Origin: Acidobacteriota bacterium
GTDB lineage: Bacteria; Acidobacteriota; Terriglobia; Terriglobales; Acidobacteriaceae
DNA length: 5,218 nucleotides
Assembly (NCBI GenBank): GCA_021778875.1
Contig: JAJYBT010000282.1
Coordinates: 1 to 5,218 of the forward strand
Direction of reading: 5' to 3'
A model generated the notes under the pieces. That model searched no databases. It had not been told where the DNA came from and worked only from the letters and a program-made list of their open reading frames with translations. Both the position numbers and the translations under genes were made by a program. This document shows, piece by piece, positions 1 to 5,218 of this stretch; the stretch's first letter is position 1, and the number at the start of each line of letters is the position of its first letter.

Positions 1-1473
1 CAGCGTATAGAAGAAGCGGTTCTTGAAGTCGCCATGCACGGACGCACGATAGTCGTAGTTGGTGCGCTCTACGGGTGTGTAGTACGAGCTGCCCGGCTCT
101 GCGCCGCGTTCGTCCTCATACTGGAAGCCGATCATGCCCACCAGGTGCGGCGTAAAGTCGTAGTCGCCCTGATAGACCAGCTCATCCCGGTTTGAAACGA
201 GCTGATGCCCCTGCGGGTAGGTCCCGGCGTAATCCAGCAGCGCCTGGCCGGTGACAGAGTAGCCGTTTGCGCCGGTAATCGTGACCACATTGCCATAGCT
301 GTCGCCGTAGGCATCAAACGTGCCGGAGCCGCTCTGCGACCACAGATTGTACTGCTCGCGCTTGCGAGCCAGGCCGTAGCGCACTGTGTTGTGGAAGTCC
401 GCCGTGGTCTGGTTGTCAATGGATGAGCTGAGATACAGATCCTGATCCTTCTGCGTAGCGTTGTCGGCCACATGGTAGAACTGCCACGCGTTGGGAACGC
501 CCGTTCCGGCTACGCCGTAGTGCACCGTACCCCGTACCTGCGTGCGTCCGCTGGGCTGCCAGCCAAAGTTGCCCGCGGCGGTGGCCACGTGAAACTCGTC
601 GTTGGGCAAGTCGTTCGCCGTCTGGTACCAGCTGAAGGCGCCCAGGTAATCGAGCTTGCGGTGCGCTCCGGCAACTTCAAGATCCTCTTGCGAAGAGGCA
701 AAGCTGCCCGCATCTCCGTGGAACAGGAAGGACGGGAAACTGGTGGTGCCGTGTGGCGTGGTCAGGCTGACAACACCGCTGGCCGCGTCGGCTCCGTAGA
801 GGCTGGAGTTGGGCCCGCGATAGACCTCCGCGCTCTCGACGGCGGTCGTTGAAAGCGGCCCGAAGTCGAATCTTCCGCCCAGGTCGCCCACGCTTATGCC
901 GTCCATCAAAATCATGTTGGAGTCTGAGTCACCGCCGCGAATGAACAGAGAACTTTGTGCGCCGCGCTGGCCAGTCTGCGCTACAAATGTTCCGGGCATC
1001 AGCCGCAAAGCACTCACCAGGTCATTGCGCTGCGCCAGATCCAGCGGCTGCAGCACACTGGTCGCCGCGCTCGTTTGCGACTGCGGCGTGGGGGTTCCGG
1101 TCGCGGTCACCACAATGGACTCGCGCGCCCATTCCGGCTCCAGAACCAGGTTGCGCTCTACGCTGTCAAAGCGGCCGGCGTAGAACCCCGGCGTTGCCAT
1201 CTGGCGGAACGTCCTGGCGGATACGACAAGATAGAAGCGGCTTTCGACGCCGGTCGTAACCTGGTAGCTTCCGTCCGGCCCGGAGACGGCCGTTGCCACC
1301 ACTCCGCTCTGATTCAGGAGGGAGATCGTGGCGCCTGTCACCTTCGCCCCGGAGGTGTCCGTCACGATGCCGCGAATAGACGCGGCGCGGCAGGCAATGG
1401 CGGCAAAAAAAGAAAGAAAAATGAGAAAGGAAACACGCGCGGCACGGGCGCGCAAGCGTGGCAAGTCTGTCAT
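1..1473 (-). CDS. btuB: TonB-dependent outer-membrane receptor, BtuB-like, probable cobalamin importer (3' end outside window)
   Basis: This is the N-terminal 491 residues of an outer-membrane receptor that would import a substrate using TonB energy. Residues 1-31 form a signal peptide with an Arg-rich start, a hydrophobic stretch VSFLIFLSFFAAIA and likely cleavage after RAA. Residues 33-112 look like a carboxypeptidase-regulatory-like beta-sandwich (RGIVTDTSGAKVTGATISL, then PDGSYQV). A TonB box, ESIVVTAT, lies at 118-125 and resembles the BtuB box. The plug follows, with SLFIRGG (175-181), ILMDGISV (188-195) and VYRGPNSSLYGADAASGVVS (217-236). Aromatic-rich barrel strands continue to the edge. 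The ATG at 1473 is preceded by AAGGAG (1479-1484) with a 5-base gap. Substrate assignment rests mainly on the cobalamin riboswitch in the leader, since the plug alone does not fix it. The beta-sandwich domain is absent from E. coli BtuB. Family call is near certain; substrate is likely. Confidence 0.9.
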   Translation of the reverse strand, partial: MTDLPRLRARAARVSFLIFLSFFAAIACRAASIRGIVTDTSGAKVTGATISLLNQSGVVATAVSGPDGSYQVTTGVESRFYLVVSARTFRQMATPGFYAGRFDSVERNLVLEPEWARESIVVTATGTPTPQSQTSAATSVLQPLDLAQRNDLVSALRLMPGTFVAQTGQRGAQSSLFIRGGDSDSNMILMDGISVGDLGGRFDFGPLSTTAVESAEVYRGPNSSLYGADAASGVVSLTTPHGTTSFPSFLFHGDAGSFASSQEDLEVAGAHRKLDYLGAFSWYQTANDLPNDEFHVATAAGNFGWQPSGRTQVRGTVHYGVAGTGVPNAWQFYHVADNATQKDQDLYLSSSIDNQTTADFHNTVRYGLARKREQYNLWSQSGSGTFDAYGDSYGNVVTITGANGYSVTGQALLDYAGTYPQGHQLVSNRDELVYQGDYDFTPHLVGMIGFQYEDERGAEPGSSYYTPVERTNYDYRASVHGDFKNRFFYTL

Positions 1474-1478
1474 GCTGG

Positions 1479-1504
1479 CTCCTTCGTTCCCCTCGGAACG
1501 CAAG
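1479..1504 (-). promoter_or_regulatory. Shine-Dalgarno site with adjoining sequestering hairpin (putative riboswitch expression platform)
   Basis: On the minus strand, CGTTCC (1500-1495) and GGAACG (1490-1485) form a 6-bp stem closing the loop GAGG. With one bulged G at 1501, CTT (1504-1502) can extend the stem by pairing with AAG (1484-1482). Those three bases begin the Shine-Dalgarno sequence AAGGAG (1484-1479). The hairpin would therefore hide part of the ribosome-binding site of the receptor gene. It lies about 20 bases past the riboswitch aptamer, where the expression platform is expected, and no terminator hairpin with a T-run is present. Translational control is inferred from this. The G-run at the loop could also contact the C-run of the aptamer (CTGCCCCGCAAC), as in the known L5-L13 kissing loop, but that is speculative. 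Confidence 0.55.
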
Positions 1505-1523
1505 CGGGTTTGGGTGCGACCGG

Positions 1524-1758
1524 GACCGGTCTCCTGACTTGCGCCATTCTCATCGGCCACCTTCCCAAAGGCAGACCCTGCGGGACTGTCTCCAGTGGTT
1601 CATTGGCTGCCTTGCCTTGGCAAAGCAGCGCTGGCCGATCTCCTGCTCTGAGCCATACGACGGCCCATGCGGCAGGGGCGCTCACAGTTGCGGGGCAGTG
1701 GCGGAGTTTCACCGCCTTCCCGAACATCCCGGCGATTGCCGTGGTTGAACATACCGTC
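1524..1758 (-). ncRNA. Cobalamin (vitamin B12) riboswitch aptamer
   Basis: The minus-strand leader carries the hallmark conserved blocks of the cobalamin riboswitch in the right order. These are: a hairpin GGCGGTGAAACTCCGCC (1716-1700) preceded by GGGAA; CACTGCCCCGCAACTGTGAG (1700-1681); CCACTG (1598-1593); GGGAAGGTGG (1566-1557); GATGAG (about 1554-1549); and the terminal B12 box AGTCAGGAGACCGGTC (1539-1524). The ends can close a P1-like helix, GACGGT (1758-1753) with ACCGGTC (1530-1524), with one bulge. A peripheral insert of roughly 80 bases lies between the CGCAACTGTGAG block and CCACTG. Members of this family bind adenosyl- or other cobalamins and usually repress B12 uptake or synthesis genes. 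Here the aptamer sits between a strong promoter and the BtuB-like gene, on the same strand. Confidence 0.95.
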
Positions 1759-1809
1759 TCGCGGAGAGGCGGCTCTGACGTCATGAAATGAGTTTCAGTG
1801 ACATCAATA

Positions 1810-1838
1810 TTTATAAGCGCTATCCAGCATGGTGTCAA
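1810..1838 (-). promoter_or_regulatory. Sigma-70-type promoter for the riboswitch/receptor transcript
   Basis: On the minus strand, a perfect -35 box TTGACA (1838-1833) is separated by exactly 17 bases from a -10 box TATAAA (1815-1810), one base from consensus. Transcription would start near 1802, about 45 bases before the riboswitch aptamer and about 330 bases before the receptor start codon. The promoter lies downstream of the tRNA gene in the same direction, so the receptor need not depend on tRNA read-through. Assignment is by consensus match and position only. Confidence 0.75.
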
Positions 1839-1892
1839 AAAGTAACGGTGCAAATCTCGGCTGGGAGGTCGGCGAAAAGGCTGGAAAAGCAC

Positions 1893-1969
1893 TGGTGACC
1901 CCGGGAAGATTCGAACTTCCGACACGCAGTTTAGGAAACTGCTGCTCTATCCACCTGAGCTACGGGGCC
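1893..1969 (-). tRNA. tRNA-Arg (anticodon CCU)
   Basis: Read on the minus strand, a full 77-base cloverleaf can be folded. The acceptor stem GGCCCCG pairs with CGGGGTC, including one G-T pair. The D arm is GCTC...GAGC, the anticodon stem is GCAGT/ACTGC with loop TTCCTAA (anticodon CCT), and the T arm contains GTTCGAATC. A discriminator A is followed by a chromosomally encoded CCA (complement at 1893-1895). No intron is seen. It decodes AGG arginine codons. No clear intrinsic terminator follows it. tRNA genes are common integration sites, but no integrase or repeated 3' end is visible in the window. Confidence 0.97.
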
Positions 1970-2204
1970 ACTGTAATCACAGGGTACCACCGGTAGCGAT
2001 TCATCAGCCAATACCAGCAAAGGGTGCAGTTTATGTGAGCCTCATCACAGACAGACGTCTTTTGATCTCGCTTCAATGAGGCAGAAAGAATTATTGAGCT
2101 TATTTACAACTTCGCTCCTTCGACGAACGGTCATGGAAGGAGTCTGGTCTCTGCCGTTCTTCCGTCTGCCTTGACTGGATCCCTCATCGAAGGAGGAAGC
2201 CCCC
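1970..2204. other. Intergenic leader between tRNA-Arg and the multihaem cytochrome gene
   Basis: This 235-base divergent spacer holds no credible gene. It contains the CRP-type palindrome listed separately, a 12-base perfect inverted repeat CTGTAATCACAG counted with its 4-base centre (1971-1982), and an inverted repeat GAACGG (2125-2130) / CCGTTC (2154-2159) in the probable 5' leader. The strong ribosome-binding site AAGGAGG (2190-2196) lies 8 bases before the cytochrome ATG. A weak plus-strand promoter could be TTGATC (2062-2067) with AAGAAT (2086-2091) at 18-base spacing, but the match is poor and it is not called as a feature. Confidence 0.6.
2034..2049 (+). promoter_or_regulatory. CRP-type operator palindrome
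   Basis: The sequence TGTGA-GCCTCA-TCACA is a perfect match to the symmetric TGTGA-N6-TCACA site recognised by CRP-family regulators. Its centre is about 163 bases before the cytochrome start codon, in the spacer between divergent genes. That position is compatible with control of the cytochrome gene. The core also overlaps a 7-bp inverted repeat (GCCTCAT 2039-2045 / ATGAGGC 2076-2082), so a structural role in DNA or RNA is an alternative. Whether this organism has a regulator with this specificity cannot be seen here. Confidence 0.5.
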
Positions 2205-3860
2205 ATGAAGCAACCAGGGCCATTGCTGGTTCTTGGCAGTCTGATTGGATTGGCGTCATGCAGCATGGGCACCAATCCAGACAGCAGTTCGTCCGACAAA
2301 CCCACCTCCCCCCCTCCTCCAGCGCAGTCGGGAAACTACGTCGTCACGGCGTGGAGTGAACTTGGCATGCATTGCATGGATGGCAAGGACTACTCCATCT
2401 TTGCAGTGCTGCCGCCCTACAACACAGTGCGCGCTCAAGTGATTCAACGCGGCGATAATCCCACGCTCGTCACGGGAGTCACCGTGACCTACGAGGCAAT
2501 GACGGATACTTCCGGATCCATCAATACCACCAGCGTGAGCAAGACCAACTTCTGGAGCTACGTCAAAACCCTGTTTCACGTGAATGTCACAGGGGACATA
2601 GGGCTGACCGGGAATCCGGTGCAGAGCAAGAAGCCGCATCCCATGACCTACGACAGCACCTCGGGCACATGGGAAGCCACGGCAATTCCGACGGTACCGT
2701 ACGACGACGCGGGCAACCGCAATCCGTATCCCATGGCGAAGATCGTGGCCCGGGATGCATCCGGCAAAGTGCTGGCCACCACCACCGCGGTGCTTGCCGT
2801 GAGTGATGAGATGACCTGCTCCACCTGTCATGCCTCCGGCGGCAGCACGGCAGCACAACCGGCCTCAGGATGGGAGAACAACCCTGATCCTGCCAAGGAT
2901 GTGAAGCTCAACATCCTGAAGAAGCACGACGACCGCTGGAATGTCTCGTCTTACCTGCCTGCGCTGCAAGCCAATGGTTATACCTACCAGGCAAGCCTGT
3001 ATCAGACGGCCAAATCCGGTACTCCGATTCTGTGCGCGGCGTGCCATGGTACCAATGCGCTCTCTGCTCCCGGCATCTCCGGAATCCGTCCGCTGACCCA
3101 GGACATGCACGACCTGCACAGCTCTGTGATCAATCCCTCGACCGGTACGACGCTCGACAACGCCACCACGCCCTACAATTCGTGCTATCTGTGCCATCCC
3201 GGGCCGCAGACGAAGTGCCAGCGTGGAGCGATGAACAAGGTTGCGTGTTACGACTGCCACGGCAACCTGAGCGCGGTGGGATCGGCGACACGACAGGGCT
3301 GGCTCGACCTGCCATCGTGCCAGATGTGCCATACAAACGGAACGCGCTACTCCACCACCTTTGACTCGACCGGAGCGTGGCGAATCGCAACCGATCTGAC
3401 GTTTGCCACTAACCCGGACACACCTTCCGTGGGCAAGGATTTGTATCGCTTCAGCAAGGGGCATGGCGGAGTCTACTGCTCCGGCTGCCACGGATCGCAA
3501 CACGCGGAGTATCCCAGCCTGCAGGCCAACGACAATGTGTACAGCACCAATCTGCAGGGCTACGCGGGAAAGATCGTGGAATGCACCGTGTGCCACGTGA
3601 CAGCCCCAACGACGCAAACGGGCGGGCCGCATGGCATACATACCATCGGCCAGACGTGGGTCAATCAACATTCCAGCTACGCCAGCAACGGGCGCTATAC
3701 GCAATGCGCCTATTGCCATGGAGCAAATTACACAGGCTCACCGCTCTCCGCCACGTCAACGGCAAGAACGTTCTCTGTAGACGACGGCGGCTCAAAGTCG
3801 TTTACCCAAGGGCACCAGGTGAGTTGCTATGACTGCCACAACGGCCCCAGCGGAGGTTAG
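2205..3860 (+). CDS. Nine-haem c-type cytochrome lipoprotein
   Basis: This 551-residue exported electron-transfer protein begins with a lipoprotein signal (hydrophobic LLVLGSLIGLAS, lipobox LASC, lipidated Cys19). A Ser/Pro-rich linker (about 25-43) follows and would tether it to a membrane. Residues 44-200 form a haem-free, probably beta-rich domain starting NYVVTAWSELGMHCMDG, then YSIFAVLPPYNTVRAQVI. I associate similar openings with multihaem proteins of metal-reducing bacteria, from memory only. Nine CXXCH motifs start at Cys205, 277, 327, 348, 372, 425, 460, 501 and 541, enough for nine covalent haems. Exactly nine further histidines occur after residue 205 (241, 302, 305, 420, 433, 476, 479, 489, 537), so bis-His ligation of every haem is possible. 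The ATG at 2205 has AAGGAGG 8 bases upstream. The gene stands alone, with its own terminator and no porin or partner gene in view. Extracellular or periplasmic electron transfer is likely; substrate and exact location are unknown. Confidence 0.93.
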   Translation: MKQPGPLLVLGSLIGLASCSMGTNPDSSSSDKPTSPPPPAQSGNYVVTAWSELGMHCMDGKDYSIFAVLPPYNTVRAQVIQRGDNPTLVTGVTVTYEAMTDTSGSINTTSVSKTNFWSYVKTLFHVNVTGDIGLTGNPVQSKKPHPMTYDSTSGTWEATAIPTVPYDDAGNRNPYPMAKIVARDASGKVLATTTAVLAVSDEMTCSTCHASGGSTAAQPASGWENNPDPAKDVKLNILKKHDDRWNVSSYLPALQANGYTYQASLYQTAKSGTPILCAACHGTNALSAPGISGIRPLTQDMHDLHSSVINPSTGTTLDNATTPYNSCYLCHPGPQTKCQRGAMNKVACYDCHGNLSAVGSATRQGWLDLPSCQMCHTNGTRYSTTFDSTGAWRIATDLTFATNPDTPSVGKDLYRFSKGHGGVYCSGCHGSQHAEYPSLQANDNVYSTNLQGYAGKIVECTVCHVTAPTTQTGGPHGIHTIGQTWVNQHSSYASNGRYTQCAYCHGANYTGSPLSATSTARTFSVDDGGSKSFTQGHQVSCYDCHNGPSGG

Positions 3861-3887
3861 CCACAAGCCAAATTGCTCGACCTGTGT

Positions 3888-3950
3888 GAGTAGAACAGTA
3901 TCCGACAGATTTGCAGAGATTCCGGCGGAACTGTTCTACTCTATTTTTCT
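3888..3950 (+). terminator. Rho-independent terminator of the cytochrome gene
   Basis: A perfect 12-bp inverted repeat, GAGTAGAACAGT (3888-3899) and ACTGTTCTACTC (3930-3941), is extended inward by TCCG (3901-3904) / CGGA (3926-3929) across one bulged A. It is followed by a T-rich run TATTTTTCTT (3942-3951). It lies 27 bases after the cytochrome stop codon. The apical loop of about 21 bases is longer than usual, but the stem plus T-run on the plus strand support termination. The opposite strand lacks a T-run, so it is probably one-directional. Confidence 0.85.
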
Positions 3951-4071
3951 TGAGCCGTGCAGATGGCTGAAGGGTGAACCAACCGTACCTGTGCTTTCGA
4001 GCCATCGGGTTGCCGGATCCTTCCCGCAGGCCGTTTAATGCTGAGATTGAGGCAGTAGGAGTCTGATTCGC
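3951..4071 (+). other. pckG upstream region
   Basis: This spacer of about 120 bases lies between the cytochrome terminator and pckG and must hold the pckG promoter if the gene is transcribed on its own. No convincing -35/-10 pair was found. A 7-bp inverted repeat GATGGCT (3962-3968) / AGCCATC (4000-4006) is present, with no T-run after it; its role is unknown. The pckG ribosome-binding site AGGAG lies at 4057-4061. Confidence 0.4.
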
Positions 4072-5218
4072 ATGAATCCTTCCGTGACCGCAGTCGCCCC
4101 GCTCCGCAACGATATTCCGCTCACCACAAACCGGCATCTCATCCGCTGGGTTGAGAAGATGGCCGATCTCTGCCGGCCCGATGCCATTCACTGGGTGGAC
4201 GGCTCGCAGGCGGAGTACGATGCCCTTTGTGAGCGCCTTGTTGCTGCCGGCACGTATACACGGCTGGACCAGGAAAAGTGGCCCGGCTGCTACTATGCGC
4301 GCTCTGTACCCAGCGATGTGGCTCGCGTGGAGGACCGTACTTTCATCTGCTCCCTTTCGCGCGATGCGGCTGGCCCCACCAACAACTGGGAAGATCCCTA
4401 CGCGATGCGGCGCCGGCTGAAGCAACTGTTTCGCGGCTGCATGCAAGGCCGAACGATGTATGTGCTTCCGTTCAGCATGGGTCCGATCGGGTCAGTCATG
4501 TCGGGCATCGGCGTTCAACTCACGGACTCGCCTTACGTGGTGACGCAGATGCGCATCATGGCCCGCATTGGCGCGCCGGTCTTTGCGGAGATCGACAAGG
4601 ATGAGAAGCGCGTGGTTCCCTGCATGCACTCCGTGGGCATGCCGCTCAAGCCCGGCCAGCCGGACGTTCCCTGGCCATGCAACGAAACCAAGTACATCGT
4701 GCACTTTCCTGAGACGCGAGAGATCTGGTCGTATGGCTCCGGCTATGGCGGGAATGCGCTGCTGAGCAAGAAATGCTTTGCTCTGCGCATTGCCAGCAAT
4801 ATTGCCCGCGACGAGGGATGGATGGCCGAGCACATGCTCATCCTGGGCGTGGAGAGTCCGGAAGGCGAGAAGACCTACGTCGCCGCAGCCTTTCCTTCCG
4901 CCTGCGGAAAGACGAACTTTGCCATGCTCATTCCGCCCAAAGCGATGAAGGGCTGGAAGGTTTGGACTGTAGGCGACGACATTGCCTGGATTCGGCCCGA
5001 TGCCGCCGGACGCCTGCGCGCTATTAACCCGGAGGCTGGTTTCTTTGGTGTTGCTCCCGGAACCGGCGCCAAGACAAACCCCATGGCCATGGAGACCCTG
5101 GCGCGCAATTCTATCTTTACCAATGTGGCGCTCACGCCGGATGGCGCCAGGCTGATCGTTACCTGCGCGTCGCCGAAGAGCACGGTGGCCGTCGTCGACG
5201 CCGTCTCGGGCAAGCCGT
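4072..5218 (+). CDS. pckG: Phosphoenolpyruvate carboxykinase (GTP), N-terminal part; frame becomes chimeric near its end
   Basis: PEP carboxykinase (GTP) interconverts oxaloacetate plus GTP with PEP, CO2 and GDP in the cytoplasm, linking the TCA cycle to gluconeogenesis. The reading frame gives 382 residues to the window edge. GTP-type hallmarks are the substrate-binding [14 protein letters not shown] (221-234), the P-loop FPSACGKTN (274-282) with its characteristic reactive Cys278, the metal-binding GDDIAW (301-306) and [13 protein letters not shown] (beginning near 324). ATG 4072 is chosen because AGGAG lies 10 bases upstream and an in-frame stop at 4048 leaves no earlier ATG or GTG. The family is normally about 600 residues, so roughly 60% is present. 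Homology is convincing only to about residue 358 (VALTPDG). After that, where the family normally continues with a GDVWWEG-like stretch, the sequence instead resembles a beta-propeller repeat (see the separate entry). The PEPCK call is certain; the continuity of its 3' part is not. Confidence 0.95.
   Translation, partial: MNPSVTAVAPLRNDIPLTTNRHLIRWVEKMADLCRPDAIHWVDGSQAEYDALCERLVAAGTYTRLDQEKWPGCYYARSVPSDVARVEDRTFICSLSRDAAGPTNNWEDPYAMRRRLKQLFRGCMQGRTMYVLPFSMGPIGSVMSGIGVQLTDSPYVVTQMRIMARIGAPVFAEIDKDEKRVVPCMHSVGMPLKPGQPDVPWPCNETKYIVHFPETREIWSYGSGYGGNALLSKKCFALRIASNIARDEGWMAEHMLILGVESPEGEKTYVAAAFPSACGKTNFAMLIPPKAMKGWKVWTVGDDIAWIRPDAAGRLRAINPEAGFFGVAPGTGAKTNPMAMETLARNSIFTNVALTPDGARLIVTCASPKSTVAVVDAVSGKP
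5125..5218 (+). other. Chimeric junction: pckG frame continues as a YVTN-type beta-propeller repeat fragment
   Basis: From residue 359 the open frame reads [12 protein letters not shown] followed by [12 protein letters not shown]. This fits the YVTN beta-propeller repeat pattern (PDG-x-x-LYVT...TVxVIDxxTGK) and not any part of PEP carboxykinase that I know. The preceding VALTPDG (codons 5125-5145) would be natural in both families, so the switch most likely lies within these 21 bases. The frame stays open across it. This looks like a join of two unrelated genes through a short shared sequence, most simply an assembly artefact at a contig end. A real in-frame fusion is possible but less likely. 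Confidence 0.7.

Noticed and set aside
955..1791. Long plus-strand open frame (278 codons) opposite the receptor and its riboswitch
   Set aside because: It lies antisense to a clear TonB receptor and a clear riboswitch. The product is low-complexity and Arg/Gly/Ala-rich, with no recognisable domain. GC-rich coding strands often leave the opposite strand open.
1470..1925. Minus-strand open frame of 151 codons across the tRNA and riboswitch
   Set aside because: It starts inside the tRNA-Arg gene (its first residues translate the T arm) and runs through the riboswitch. It is explained by RNA sequence and is not a protein gene.
1893..1982. tRNA 3' end as a mobile-element attachment site
   Set aside because: No direct repeat of the tRNA 3' end, integrase gene or composition shift was seen within the window.
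1971..1982. CTGTAATCACAG inverted repeat next to the tRNA
   Set aside because: With only 4-bp arms and no T-run it is too short to call a terminator or operator.
2062..2076. FNR-like site TTGATCTCGCTTCAA upstream of the cytochrome gene
   Set aside because: The half-sites TTGA and TCAA are separated by 7 bases, whereas the FNR consensus has 6, and the inner bases do not fit. The CRP-type palindrome nearby is a much better match.
2865..3719. Minus-strand open frame of 284 codons inside the cytochrome gene
   Set aside because: It is fully antisense to the nine-haem cytochrome, and its sequence has no domain features or convincing ribosome-binding site.

Overview
The window is about 60% GC by eye, densely coded and looks chromosomal. 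It comes from a Gram-negative bacterium: it encodes a TonB-dependent outer-membrane receptor and a lipoprotein c-type cytochrome. An N-terminal carboxypeptidase-regulatory-like domain on the receptor, a GTP-type PEP carboxykinase and a multihaem lipoprotein together fit Acidobacteriota best. That assignment is inference from memory of similar genomes and is not proven by the sequence.

Layout. Bases 1-1473 (minus strand) hold the first 491 codons of a BtuB-like TonB-dependent receptor that runs off the left edge. Its upstream region (1474-1838, minus strand) is a complete control module: a near-consensus sigma-70-type promoter, a cobalamin riboswitch, and a small hairpin that pairs with the Shine-Dalgarno sequence. 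This makes a vitamin B12 importer repressed by B12 the most likely reading. Just upstream, also on the minus strand, is a tRNA-Arg(CCU) gene with an encoded CCA. Bases 1970-2204 are a leader region containing a perfect CRP-type palindrome. Bases 2205-3860 (plus strand) encode a 551-residue lipoprotein with nine CXXCH haem-binding motifs and an unusual haem-free N-terminal domain. It is a candidate periplasmic or surface electron-transfer protein. A strong intrinsic terminator (3888-3950) follows, so this gene appears to be a single-gene transcription unit. From 4072 to the right edge (plus strand) runs the start of pckG, GTP-dependent PEP carboxykinase.

Main anomaly. The pckG reading frame matches PEP carboxykinase up to about residue 358. 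It then switches, in frame and without a stop, to a sequence that reads like a YVTN-type beta-propeller repeat (5146-5218). The switch lies in a short stretch (5125-5145) that would suit either protein family. The simplest explanation is a chimeric assembly at a contig end; a real gene fusion or recombination is the less likely alternative.

The genes do not form one pathway. They are three independently controlled units: cobalamin uptake, multihaem electron transfer and gluconeogenic/anaplerotic carbon metabolism. No CRISPR array, insertion sequence or integrase was seen.
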